Assembly (NCBI GenBank): GCA_017656135.1
Contig: JACDOJ010000013.1
Span: forward strand, 1 to 34,728
Source: Bacillota bacterium
Lineage (GTDB): Bacteria; Bacillota; UBA5301
Length of the DNA: 34,728 nt
Reading direction: 5' to 3'
The notes under the pieces were generated by a model. The model had not been told where the DNA came from and searched no databases. It worked only from the letters and a program-made list of their open reading frames with translations. The number at the start of each line of letters is the position of its first letter. The first letter of the stretch is position 1. A program made the translations under genes and the position numbers. Positions 20,273 through 28,300 of the stretch are shown here, piece by piece.

Positions 20273-22615
20273 ATGGCAGGGGCTGTAATCCGGCTGAACG
20301 GCGTGGTCCAAGGGGTGGGGTTTCGCCCTTTTGTTTACCGTTTGGCCAAAAAGTACCAGTTAAAAGGTAAAGTCTACAATTCCTCAGGCGGAGTGGTTAT
20401 CGAGGTCCAAGGACCAAAGGAAGATATCGAAGCCTTCTACCGGAGCATCCCAGAAGAAAAGCCTCCCCTGGCTCAGATCCTCCAGTCAAAACTGGAGTGG
20501 GCTGAGGTAGGCGGGTACGACGACTTCACCATTGATACCAGTGTAGGGGAGCAGGAGACCACCGTTTTAGTCACCCCCGATGTAGGTATCTGCCCTGACT
20601 GCCAGCGGGAGCTCTTTGACCCCGAGGATAAGCGATACCGGTATCCTTTCATCAACTGCACTAACTGCGGACCGCGATTCACCATTGTTAAAAACCTGCC
20701 TTACGACAGGCCCTACACCACCATGGCCCCTTTCATCATGTGTCCATCCTGTCAGGGTGAATACGACGACCCGCTGGACCGGCGGTTTCACGCCCAGCCT
20801 AATGCCTGTCCCCGGTGCGGTCCGTGGGTCTGGCTGGATGAGGGCCCTGAGGCCCCAGAAAAGCGGCCTGACCCAGATGAGGTCTTCAGGCAGGCCCGAG
20901 CAAAGATCCGCCAAGGCCAGATTTTGGCGGTCAAAGGCCTAGGAGGTTTCCATCTGATCTGTGATGCCACAAACGAAGAGGCGGTCGCCGCTCTGCGAAA
21001 GCGGAAACGCCGTCCGGCCAAACCCTTCGCGGTCATGTTTAAAGACCTGGCCAAGGTCAAAGACTACTGCCGGGTCTCTGAGGAAGAGGAGGAGCTTCTC
21101 ACTTCCTGGCGCAAACCCATCGTGCTTTTGGACGTGTTACCAGGGGGCAAGCGCCTGGCCCCTTCGGTGGCTCCCGGGTTGGATAAGCTCGGGGTGATGT
21201 TAGCCTACACTCCTTTGCACCTACTGCTTTTTGAGGACGGAATCGAGTGCCTGGTGGCCACCAGCGCCAATTTCTCCGACTACCCCCTAGTGACTGACAA
21301 CGCTGTAGCCTGGGAGAAACTGAGGCCCATTGTTGATTCGTACCTCTTCCACAACCGAGAGATCTTCAATCGCTGTGACGACTCGGTGGTCAAGGTAGAT
21401 GACGGGGAGTTTCGGCCGATCAGGCGGGCCCGGGGCTATGCGCCCCAGCCTTTGAATTTCCGCCTTAGTGCCGGTCGAACCTTGGCCTTTGGTGGAGACG
21501 AGAAGAACACCTTCTGCTTGAGCCGGGGAAGGAGCTACTTCGTCAGCCAGCACATCGGGGAGATCAACAACCTGGAGTCCGTCAGTTTCTTGGAGAAGGC
21601 CATCAGCCGGTTTGAACACTATTTTCAGGTCAATCCGGGGCTGGTTGTCCATGACCTTCACCCGGAGTACCGCAGTACTAAAATCGCCAAAAAATGGGCT
21701 CAGGAGAGAGGCTTGCCTACGGTGGCAGTCCAGCACCATGAGGCCCACTTGGCGGCCTGCCTCTTGGAGTACGACTGCACCGACCCTGTTCTCGGGGTTG
21801 TCTGCGACGGTACCGGCTACGGTTCGGACGGAAAATTGTGGGGATTTGAGATCTTTACAGGAGCCTTGCCCAACTTTCGCCGAATTGGTCATCTAAGCTA
21901 CACGCCACTGCCGGGGGGAGAGATCGCCATCAAAGAACCCTGGCGGATGGCCTTTAGCCACCTCTACACCCACTTGGGTCCGGCGTGGGCCCGGGAGTTC
22001 GCAGCGGAACAAGGCAGACCGGCCAATCAGGCCAAACTAGTCGAGCGCCAACTGGAGTTGGGTTTGAACAGCCCGGAGACCTCCAGCGCCGGCCGGTTTT
22101 TCGATGCGGTTTCGGCCTTTTTGGGCATTGGAACTCAGGGAACCTATGAAGGGCAGCCGGCTATTGAACTGGAGGTAGCAGCCAAAGGGTCGGGCCTGGC
22201 CGGGAAGTGGAACGAGGGACTGGCCTTTGACGTTAAGAGGCAGGAGGGAAGCTACATCATTGATCCCGTGGCTACCTGGCGTGATCTCTGGGAGAGGCAG
22301 TCGGCCGGCGAGGATCCCCGAGACTTAGCGGCCCGGTTTCACCATACCATTGCGGCCATAATTACCAGCATCGTTGAACAGGCAGCCTCAGAGTACGACC
22401 TGGATACAGTTGCTTTAAGCGGCGGGGTTTTTCAGAACAGCTATCTAAGCACCTACTTGCCGAAACACCTCGCAGCCAAAGGTTTCAAGGTTTTGTTTCC
22501 CCGGCTGCTGCCGGTGAATGATGGCGGCATATCTGTAGGTCAAGCCGTACTGGGTCACCTGCTAACAGAAGGAGGTTACAATAATGTGTCTAGCTATTCC
22601 AGCCAAAGTAACTGA
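20273..22615 (+). CDS. hypF: HypF, carbamoyltransferase of cyanide-ligand synthesis
   Basis: A 780-residue multidomain enzyme that turns carbamoyl phosphate into the carbamoyl-AMP used to make Fe-CN ligands. In order: acylphosphatase domain (GVVQGVGFRPFVYRL, about 9-24), two zinc fingers (CPDC...CTNCGPRF; CPSC...CPRCG), a YrdC-like domain (about 200-380, with KGLGGFHL and RKRRPAKPFAVM), and a Kae1-like domain with HHEAH (about 500-504) and the DGTGYGSDG and SGGVFQN loops. ATG 20273 follows GGGGGAGAG; a longer in-frame start at 20225 would reach into hypB. It overlaps hypC by 32 bases, and the hypC ribosome site GGAGG lies within its last codons. Confidence 0.96.
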   Translation: MAGAVIRLNGVVQGVGFRPFVYRLAKKYQLKGKVYNSSGGVVIEVQGPKEDIEAFYRSIPEEKPPLAQILQSKLEWAEVGGYDDFTIDTSVGEQETTVLVTPDVGICPDCQRELFDPEDKRYRYPFINCTNCGPRFTIVKNLPYDRPYTTMAPFIMCPSCQGEYDDPLDRRFHAQPNACPRCGPWVWLDEGPEAPEKRPDPDEVFRQARAKIRQGQILAVKGLGGFHLICDATNEEAVAALRKRKRRPAKPFAVMFKDLAKVKDYCRVSEEEEELLTSWRKPIVLLDVLPGGKRLAPSVAPGLDKLGVMLAYTPLHLLLFEDGIECLVATSANFSDYPLVTDNAVAWEKLRPIVDSYLFHNREIFNRCDDSVVKVDDGEFRPIRRARGYAPQPLNFRLSAGRTLAFGGDEKNTFCLSRGRSYFVSQHIGEINNLESVSFLEKAISRFEHYFQVNPGLVVHDLHPEYRSTKIAKKWAQERGLPTVAVQHHEAHLAACLLEYDCTDPVLGVVCDGTGYGSDGKLWGFEIFTGALPNFRRIGHLSYTPLPGGEIAIKEPWRMAFSHLYTHLGPAWAREFAAEQGRPANQAKLVERQLELGLNSPETSSAGRFFDAVSAFLGIGTQGTYEGQPAIELEVAAKGSGLAGKWNEGLAFDVKRQEGSYIIDPVATWRDLWERQSAGEDPRDLAARFHHTIAAIITSIVEQAASEYDLDTVALSGGVFQNSYLSTYLPKHLAAKGFKVLFPRLLPVNDGGISVGQAVLGHLLTEGGYNNVSSYSSQSN

Positions 22616-22826
22616 GATTGAGGGGTTTTTAGCCAGGGTGGAAGTCTACGGCAACATCCGGGAGGTTGGAACCAGGTTGGTGCCGGACCTAAAAGTGGGA
22701 GACTGGGTTTTGATTCACGCCGGTTTTGCCCTGGAGAAGATTGACGAAGAACGGGCTATGGAAACCCTCAAGATCCTCGAGGAGATGGCGGAGGCTGTGG
22801 AAAAAGAAGAGGAGGCTGGGGCATGA
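22584..22826 (+). CDS. hypC: HypC, hydrogenase assembly chaperone
   Basis: An 80-residue chaperone of the HypC/HupF family. The N-terminal MCLAIPAKV provides the essential Cys2 that, after Met removal, binds the Fe(CN)2CO moiety with HypD and the precursor large subunit. VGDWVLIHAGFALEKIDEE is the conserved OB-fold segment. GAAGGAGG lies ahead of the ATG, inside hypF. It overlaps hypD by four bases (ATGA), indicating coupled translation of the two partners. Confidence 0.97.
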   Translation: MCLAIPAKVTEIEGFLARVEVYGNIREVGTRLVPDLKVGDWVLIHAGFALEKIDEERAMETLKILEEMAEAVEKEEEAGA

Positions 22827-23947
22827 GTATAAAAGACCGCTTTCGCGACCCTAAGCTCGCCACCCATCTCTTGGATCGAATCAAAGAAGGCTGTAAGGTT
22901 TTGGGGCGCCAGATCAACTTGATGGAGGTCTGCGGCACTCACACCGTCAGCATCAGTCGAGCTGGCATCCGCCAGATCCTGCCGGAAAACCTGAGACTTG
23001 TTTCCGGTCCTGGCTGTCCGGTTTGTGTCACCGATCAAAGGGATATCGACCTTATCATCGAAGTAGTCAGTGAACCGGAGGTAATTTTAACCACTTATGG
23101 GGATATGATCCATGTCCCTGGGACGAAGGGCAGTTTGCAGGAGGCCAAGGCCCAAGGTCGGGCGGTGCAGGTGGTTTACTCACCCCTTGACGCCTTGAAG
23201 CTGGCCAAACAAAACCCGGACAAAACAGTGATCTTTTACTCCGTCGGCTTTGAAACCACTGCTCCGATGGCAGCTGCCACTTTGGAGATGGCGGCCAGTG
23301 AAAAAGTGAAGAACTTCAAGATCTATTCGGTGCACAAGACCGTTCCTCCGGCCTTGGATATCCTGGTCAGCGCGGAGGATGTGAAAATTGACGGCTTCAT
23401 CCTGCCGGGACACGTCAGCACGGTATTGGGAGGACAGGCTTACCGCCCTGTTACTGAAGAGCGGGGGGTACCGGCGGTAATCACCGGCTTCGAGCCCTTA
23501 GATATCATCATGGGGGTGGAGAGGCTGGTAACCCAGCTGGTGGAAGGTCGTGCTGAGGTTGAGAACGCTTACACTCGGGCGGTGAAATGGGAGGGTAACC
23601 CGGTGGCCCAAGAGATGCTGGCCGAGTTCTTCATCCCAGTGGATGCCACTTGGCGGGGCATCGGGACCATTCCCCAAAGCGGTCTGGAACTCGCCCCTCA
23701 ATACGCTGACTACAACGCTAAGTACACGTCGGCAGTAGAGAGGGCCAGCCGGCGTCTGGAAGGAGTTAAATCTGAAATTAAAGGCTGCCGCTGCGGTGAT
23801 GTGCTCAAAGGGGTCATTTTGCCTTATGATTGCCCTCTCTTTGGCCGGGCTTGCACGCCCAGCCGACCGGTGGGCCCCTGCATGGTTTCCCTCGAGGGTT
23901 CCTGCGCCGCCTACTACAAGTACGAACGCCGCAGTAAAGCTGTTTAG
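22823..23947 (+). CDS. hypD: HypD, hydrogenase Fe(CN)2CO assembly protein
   Basis: A 374-residue Fe-S scaffold on which iron receives CN and CO ligands. It has the CGTHT motif (VCGTHTVSISR, about residues 35-45), the GPGCPVCVT motif (Cys at about 69 and 72), the GFETTAP loop, and a C-terminal [4Fe-4S] set: CRCGDVL, CPLFG, CTPSRPVGPCM and GSCAAYY. Together with HypC it forms the central complex of cofactor assembly. Its start overlaps hypC, and hypE follows 14 bases later. Confidence 0.97.
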   Translation: MSIKDRFRDPKLATHLLDRIKEGCKVLGRQINLMEVCGTHTVSISRAGIRQILPENLRLVSGPGCPVCVTDQRDIDLIIEVVSEPEVILTTYGDMIHVPGTKGSLQEAKAQGRAVQVVYSPLDALKLAKQNPDKTVIFYSVGFETTAPMAAATLEMAASEKVKNFKIYSVHKTVPPALDILVSAEDVKIDGFILPGHVSTVLGGQAYRPVTEERGVPAVITGFEPLDIIMGVERLVTQLVEGRAEVENAYTRAVKWEGNPVAQEMLAEFFIPVDATWRGIGTIPQSGLELAPQYADYNAKYTSAVERASRRLEGVKSEIKGCRCGDVLKGVILPYDCPLFGRACTPSRPVGPCMVSLEGSCAAYYKYERRSKAV

Positions 23948-23961
23948 GTAGAGGTGATCAG

Positions 23962-24969
23962 ATGAGTGAGAAGATTCTGCTCAGCCACGGGGCCGGTGGC
24001 GGGGCCAGCCAGCGGTTGATTGATGACTTGTTTATGAAGAAACTCGGCAACGAACTGCTCCTGCAGAAAAACGATGCCACGGTTCTGCCGGAGCTACCTG
24101 GGAGAATTGCCATGAGCACTGACTCTTTTGTGATTCAGCCGATTTTCTTCAAAGGAGGCGACATCGGCAAGCTGGCGGTCTGCGGGACCGTGAACGATTT
24201 GGCAGTTCAAGGGGCGGAACCTAAATTTCTCACCTTGGGCTTGATCATCGAAGAGGGTTTCCTCTTCAGCGATTTAGAACGGATCGTGGGATCCATCGCT
24301 GACACCTGTGCTCAGGCCGGTGTGAAGATCGTGGCCGGGGATACTAAGGTTGTCAACAGGGGGCAAGCCGACGGCATTTACATCAACACCACCGGCGTCG
24401 GTTATGTTCCCCGGGGCCGCCAGGTCGGCGGGAGTCTGGCCAAGCCTGGAGATGTGGTTATTATCAACGGGGGCATCGGCGAGCACGGCATGGCCGTCAT
24501 GTCCCAGCGCTCCGGAATCGACTGGGAGACTGATTTGGTCAGCGATTGTGCTCCTTTGAACGGACTGATTACCGAGATCTTCAAAGTCACCCCCAATGTC
24601 CATGTGATGCGGGATCCCACCCGGGGCGGCGTGGCCACAACTCTCAACGAGATCGCCGGTCAGTCCGGTGTCGGGATTAAACTGGTGGAAGCTGACCTTC
24701 CCATCTCCCAGGGAGTACTGGGAGCCTGTGAGATGCTGGGTTTTGATCCTCTCTATGTTGCCAATGAAGGAAAGGTCCTGGTAATAGTTCCCGCCGCAGA
24801 GAGTGAGGAAGTCTTGGCGGCCATGCGCCGGCATCCCTTAGGAAAGAAATCGGCTGTGATCGGTGAAGTCGTGGCAGAGCATCCTGGCATGGTTACTCTG
24901 CGGACTGCATTTGGGGGAGAGCGGATTTTGGATATGATGGAAGGGGAACTCTTGCCCCGGATTTGCTAA
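23962..24969 (+). CDS. hypE: HypE, thiocyanate/cyanide-forming maturation ATPase
   Basis: A 335-residue PurM/AIRS-fold enzyme that dehydrates the thiocarboxamide to thiocyanate. N-terminal LSHGAGGGASQRLI, TDSFVIQPIFFKGGDIG, the ATP-binding stretch VAGDTKVVNRGQADGIYINTTG, and DPTRGGVATTLNEIA are family hallmarks. It ends with ELLPRIC: the C-terminal Cys accepts the carbamoyl group from HypF. GAGGTGATC precedes the ATG. It is the last gene of the hyp cluster and completes the set A, B, F, C, D, E. Confidence 0.97.
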   Translation: MSEKILLSHGAGGGASQRLIDDLFMKKLGNELLLQKNDATVLPELPGRIAMSTDSFVIQPIFFKGGDIGKLAVCGTVNDLAVQGAEPKFLTLGLIIEEGFLFSDLERIVGSIADTCAQAGVKIVAGDTKVVNRGQADGIYINTTGVGYVPRGRQVGGSLAKPGDVVIINGGIGEHGMAVMSQRSGIDWETDLVSDCAPLNGLITEIFKVTPNVHVMRDPTRGGVATTLNEIAGQSGVGIKLVEADLPISQGVLGACEMLGFDPLYVANEGKVLVIVPAAESEEVLAAMRRHPLGKKSAVIGEVVAEHPGMVTLRTAFGGERILDMMEGELLPRIC

Positions 24970-24985
24970 AACGGAGGTGCTTTCA

Positions 24986-26479
24986 GTGCGGGTATTGCTG
25001 GCCGATGACAGTATGACCATCTTGAAGGTGGTGGGGTCTCTCTTAGAAAGCGAGGGATTTGAAGTTATTACTGCCTCAGACGGCGTAGAAGCGGCTATAA
25101 AGGCCTTCTCGGAGCGTCCAGACCTTATCCTTTTGGATGTTACCATGCCCAAGATGAATGGGTACCAGGTCTGCCGTCTGCTCAAAAACGAGCCGGCCAC
25201 CCAAGCCATCCCTATCATCATTTTGACCTCTAAAGACCAGCCCCGGGAGAAGTTCTGGGGCTATCAGACCGGGGCCGACAAGTACGTCACCAAAGGTTTT
25301 GACCAGGGCCCGCTCCTGGCGGCGGTAAAGGAGCTCACCGTCGGAAGAGCTGAGGCCGCGGCCGGCTTGGCTGAACCGAGCGGAGACCTGATTGCCGATG
25401 AATTCGATATTTTGGCCCGTTCCAACGATCTTTTAGACGCCAAGCTTTTTGAAGCCACCATCATCAATGAGATCGGTAAGCTGGCCACCAATTTGAGTAC
25501 CTTTCAGGAGACGGTTTCTGGGTTATTTGACCTTATGGCCAACTTAGGCACCTTTTCCGCCGGCGTGCTGGCCTTCTCCCATGGGGAAGAGGGCCTGATG
25601 CTGGTGAAGGTGCTGCTTAACGTGGACAAGGGGTATCTTCAGGATTATCGGCACTATCTGGAGGCCAAGATTAAGAGAGAGCACCCAGAGAGCATTCCCC
25701 CGGCCGGATACAGCTGGGAGGTCCTTGATAGGGCCAAGACAGGGATCATCCCCGATACCGGTGAAGCCGAGTTCGATCCCCAGGCGACCTGCACGGTTTT
25801 TCTTCAATCCAAAGGCAAGGTTGTTGGCCTGTTATCAGTGGCCGGTGATAAGAAACGAGCCCTGCGCATGGACCAGAGTTCTCTGGAACTTTTTGGGGTC
25901 CACGGCACAGTGGTAGTGGAAAACGCCTGGCTGTATGAACAGATCCGACAGCTCTCCATCACCGACGGTTTGACCAAGGTCTATAACCGCCGGTACATCG
26001 AAGAGCGCCTTAAGGAAGCGATCCGCCTGAGCAGAAGGCATAAAGCCAGTCTTTCCCTGGTCATGATGGATGTAGATCACTTTAAAAAGGTCAACGATAC
26101 CTATGGCCACCAGGCCGGGGATGATGTTCTTAAACACCTGATGGAGGTCTGCCGGACTAGTACCCGGGCCACCGATATTTTGGGACGGTACGGTGGGGAG
26201 GAGTTCATTCTAGTGCTGCCGGAGACCGATTCTCAAGGCGCTCAGATTGTCGCCGAGCGAATTCGAGCCAAAGTGGAGGCTATGCCTTTCCCGACTTGTG
26301 CCGGACGCATCCCGATCACCATCAGCCTTGGTCTAGCCACCTTCCCCGCCGTATCTATTGATACGGCCGAGGCTTTTATTAAAGCGGCTGACCTGGCCCT
26401 GTACCGGGCCAAGGAGTCCGGCCGGAACCGAGTGGTAGCCTACGATCCCAAAGTTGATGGACTGCCGCAGGAAGAGTAA
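24986..26479 (+). CDS. Response regulator-diguanylate cyclase (REC-GGDEF)
   Basis: A 497-residue protein. Residues 1-122 are a receiver domain (LLADDS, LILLDVTMPKMNGY with the phospho-acceptor Asp, and LTSKD). Residues about 150-325 are a middle region of unassigned fold, with INEIGKLATNLSTFQETVSGL and helical/GAF-like spacing. Residues about 330-490 are a GGDEF domain with GGEEF (403-407) and the inhibitory I-site RATD (394-397). It should make c-di-GMP under phosphorylation control and be subject to product inhibition. GTG 24986 is preferred, because GGAGG lies eight bases upstream and overlaps the alternative GTG 24977. It starts 16 bases after hypE. Confidence 0.93.
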   Translation: MRVLLADDSMTILKVVGSLLESEGFEVITASDGVEAAIKAFSERPDLILLDVTMPKMNGYQVCRLLKNEPATQAIPIIILTSKDQPREKFWGYQTGADKYVTKGFDQGPLLAAVKELTVGRAEAAAGLAEPSGDLIADEFDILARSNDLLDAKLFEATIINEIGKLATNLSTFQETVSGLFDLMANLGTFSAGVLAFSHGEEGLMLVKVLLNVDKGYLQDYRHYLEAKIKREHPESIPPAGYSWEVLDRAKTGIIPDTGEAEFDPQATCTVFLQSKGKVVGLLSVAGDKKRALRMDQSSLELFGVHGTVVVENAWLYEQIRQLSITDGLTKVYNRRYIEERLKEAIRLSRRHKASLSLVMMDVDHFKKVNDTYGHQAGDDVLKHLMEVCRTSTRATDILGRYGGEEFILVLPETDSQGAQIVAERIRAKVEAMPFPTCAGRIPITISLGLATFPAVSIDTAEAFIKAADLALYRAKESGRNRVVAYDPKVDGLPQEE

Positions 26480-26492
26480 GATCCCTCTTCAC

Positions 26493-26522
26493 TTGTCAGG
26501 GTTCGGAAACTAACTCTATTGT
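26493..26522 (+). promoter_or_regulatory. Possible promoter of fabI
   Basis: TTGTCA (26493-26498), an 18-bp spacer and TATTGT (26517-26522), in the 59-base gap before the fabI ribosome site AGGAGG. It is a moderate match only. Confidence 0.4.
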
Positions 26523-26538
26523 ACTAGGAGGAGAGAGT

Positions 26539-27315
26539 GTGAACCAGCTTTTAAAGGGTAAGAACTTTTTAATTATGGGAGTTGCCAATCAGCGCAGCAT
26601 CGCCTGGGGCATAGCCAGGTCCCTCCATAATGCCGGGGCCAGGTTAATCTTTACCTACCAGGGAGAACGATTAAAAGACAAGGTCGAGGCTCTGGTTTCT
26701 ACTTTGGAAGGCCAGGACAGCCTCTTGATACCCTGTGATGTCACCAGCGATGCCGAGATAACCAATGCTTTCGAAACCATCAAGAACAAGGTCGGAACCC
26801 TCCACGGTTTGGCCCACTGTATCGCTTTTGCCCAAAAGGAAGACCTGGAAGGTATGTACGTGGACACCACCAGAGAGGGTTTCCGGATAGCCCTGGATAT
26901 CAGCACTTATTCCCTAGTGGCCGTGGCAAATGCCGCCAGAGGTTTGATGACCGAAGGTGGGAGCATCGTCACCTTGACTTACTTGGGCGGTGAGCGAGTG
27001 GTCTCCAACTACAACGTCATGGGAGTGGCCAAGGCAGCTTTGGATGCCTCCGTCAGATACCTGGCCAATGACTTGGGCCCCGACGGTATCCGGGTGAACG
27101 CCATTTCCGCAGGACCCATCCGGACTTTGGCTGCCAAAGGGATCTCAGGCTTTAACCAAATCCTCAAGGAAATCGAGGAAAAAGCTCCCCTGCGCCGCAC
27201 GGTAACCCAAGAAGAAGTGGGGGATACCGCCCTCTTCTTGCTCAGCGACCTCTCCCGGGGAATCACCGGCGAGATCATCCACGTTGACGCCGGCTACAAC
27301 ATCTTGGGCCGGTAA
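26539..27315 (+). CDS. fabI: Enoyl-[acyl-carrier-protein] reductase (NADH), FabI
   Basis: A 258-residue short-chain dehydrogenase-fold enzyme catalysing the last step of fatty-acid elongation. N-terminal KNFLIMGVANQRSIAWGIA is the FabI-type nucleotide-binding motif. HCIAFAQKEDLEG, SIVTLTYLGGERVVSNYNVMGVAKAAL (with the Tyr-x6-Lys catalytic pair) and VNAISAGPIRTLAAKGI distinguish it from the FabG ketoreductases. It ends GYNILG. The GTG start has AGGAGG about six bases upstream. It appears to be a single-gene unit between the cyclase gene and an unrelated membrane protein. The family is the target of triclosan-type inhibitors. Confidence 0.95.
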   Translation: MNQLLKGKNFLIMGVANQRSIAWGIARSLHNAGARLIFTYQGERLKDKVEALVSTLEGQDSLLIPCDVTSDAEITNAFETIKNKVGTLHGLAHCIAFAQKEDLEGMYVDTTREGFRIALDISTYSLVAVANAARGLMTEGGSIVTLTYLGGERVVSNYNVMGVAKAALDASVRYLANDLGPDGIRVNAISAGPIRTLAAKGISGFNQILKEIEEKAPLRRTVTQEEVGDTALFLLSDLSRGITGEIIHVDAGYNILGR

Positions 27316-27379
27316 GAGATATAGTTGCAGGTGGCGCACCATAGGATAGTACTAATCTGGAAACTCTGAGGTGAGCGGC

Positions 27380-28177
27380 TTGTACATCCGGGTGCGCTGG
27401 TACCATCTTTTGGTTCTGTTGGCTCTCGTGGTGATGGGGGGCTTGTGGGTTGTCTTTTCCAATTACGCCATCAGAGTCGATTTGACTATTCCTGATCGGG
27501 AGTTTCCTGATACCGGAGTGGTTACCGGCAAGGTTTGTGATGTCTTTGGTGATCCGCTGCCGGGGGTTTCGGTTACCCTGGCGGGAAAACACACCGTTAC
27601 CGGGGAAAAGGGAGAGTTCTCCTTTCTCCGGATCCCCATGGGGCATCAGCAGTTGGCTTTGGAAGCAGAGGGATACAAGCCTTTTACCCAAGTGGTGCGG
27701 ATCGATGCCGGATCCAACTACCTGGAGTTCAAGTACGATCACGGGCTGTTTCCCAACAGTTTCGCTTTGGATTTTCACATCTACTACACCGAAGCCAGCC
27801 TGGAGCAGGGGCGGTGTTTTGGGGAGATCGGCATCGCCAACGGCTCCTCGGAAAACTATTACCTCCTGGAACTTGTGGTTTACAATCCCCTGGGTGTGGA
27901 GAGCTTGAACCTCCTCAAGACCGAGGATGACTACCGGGAGATCACCGGAACCTTAAGTGACACCAATTTTGTCAGCAAACCCCGGATGGCCGTCTTTTAT
28001 CAGCCGGGAGAGCACTATATCATCAACCTGCCTCCCCTCCCTAACCCCATTGCCGACGGGCTTTATACCCTCAAGTGCGTTTACGCCTCTCAGGCCCAGT
28101 GGGATGCCAGTCTGGCCATAATGGAATTATTGGAAACCCAGTGCGTTTTGGATGACGATTGGAACCCCCACACCTAG
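27380..28177 (+). CDS. Unrecognised membrane-anchored protein with a carboxypeptidase-regulatory-like domain
   Basis: A 265-residue protein, function not recognised. Residues about 8-28 are a signal anchor (WYHLLVLLALVVMGGLWVVF). Residues about 45-115 look like a CarboxypepD_reg-type beta-sandwich: GVVTGKVCDVFGDPLPGVSVTLAG, GEKGEFSFLRIPMG and ALEAEGYKPFTQVVRID. The remainder (about 116-265) has a beta-rich pattern with ENYYLLELVVYNPLGVE and no catalytic motif that I know. It is probably exposed outside the cell. TTG 27380 has GAGG eight bases upstream, whereas the alternative GTG 27371 lies on that ribosome site. Such domains often occur in surface or adhesion proteins, but no partner is evident here. 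Confidence 0.75.
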   Translation: MYIRVRWYHLLVLLALVVMGGLWVVFSNYAIRVDLTIPDREFPDTGVVTGKVCDVFGDPLPGVSVTLAGKHTVTGEKGEFSFLRIPMGHQQLALEAEGYKPFTQVVRIDAGSNYLEFKYDHGLFPNSFALDFHIYYTEASLEQGRCFGEIGIANGSSENYYLLELVVYNPLGVESLNLLKTEDDYREITGTLSDTNFVSKPRMAVFYQPGEHYIINLPPLPNPIADGLYTLKCVYASQAQWDASLAIMELLETQCVLDDDWNPHT

Positions 28178-28206
28178 CCTGAAAAAATCATCTTGGCTTG
28201 TATAAT
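28178..28206 (+). promoter_or_regulatory. Possible promoter of the amidase-murI-murD-rph-rdgB run
   Basis: A perfect -10 hexamer TATAAT at 28201-28206. The -35 position 17 bases upstream (28178-28183, CCTGAA) is a poor match. It is the only good hexamer in the 123-base gap before the amidase gene. Confidence 0.45.
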
Positions 28207-28300
28207 ATGATTGCTAGAAGCTGCCAACAAAACCCCGGGAGAGGAATAGGCTGACCAGAGTAGAACTGTTACTCTGTAGCTTGAACAAGGGGTAGAAGAC

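Noticed and set aside
27340-27362. FapR-like half site (AGTACTAAT) after fabI, and a similar fragment before it
   Set aside because: Neither forms the full palindrome expected of a FapR operator, and the downstream one precedes an unrelated gene.
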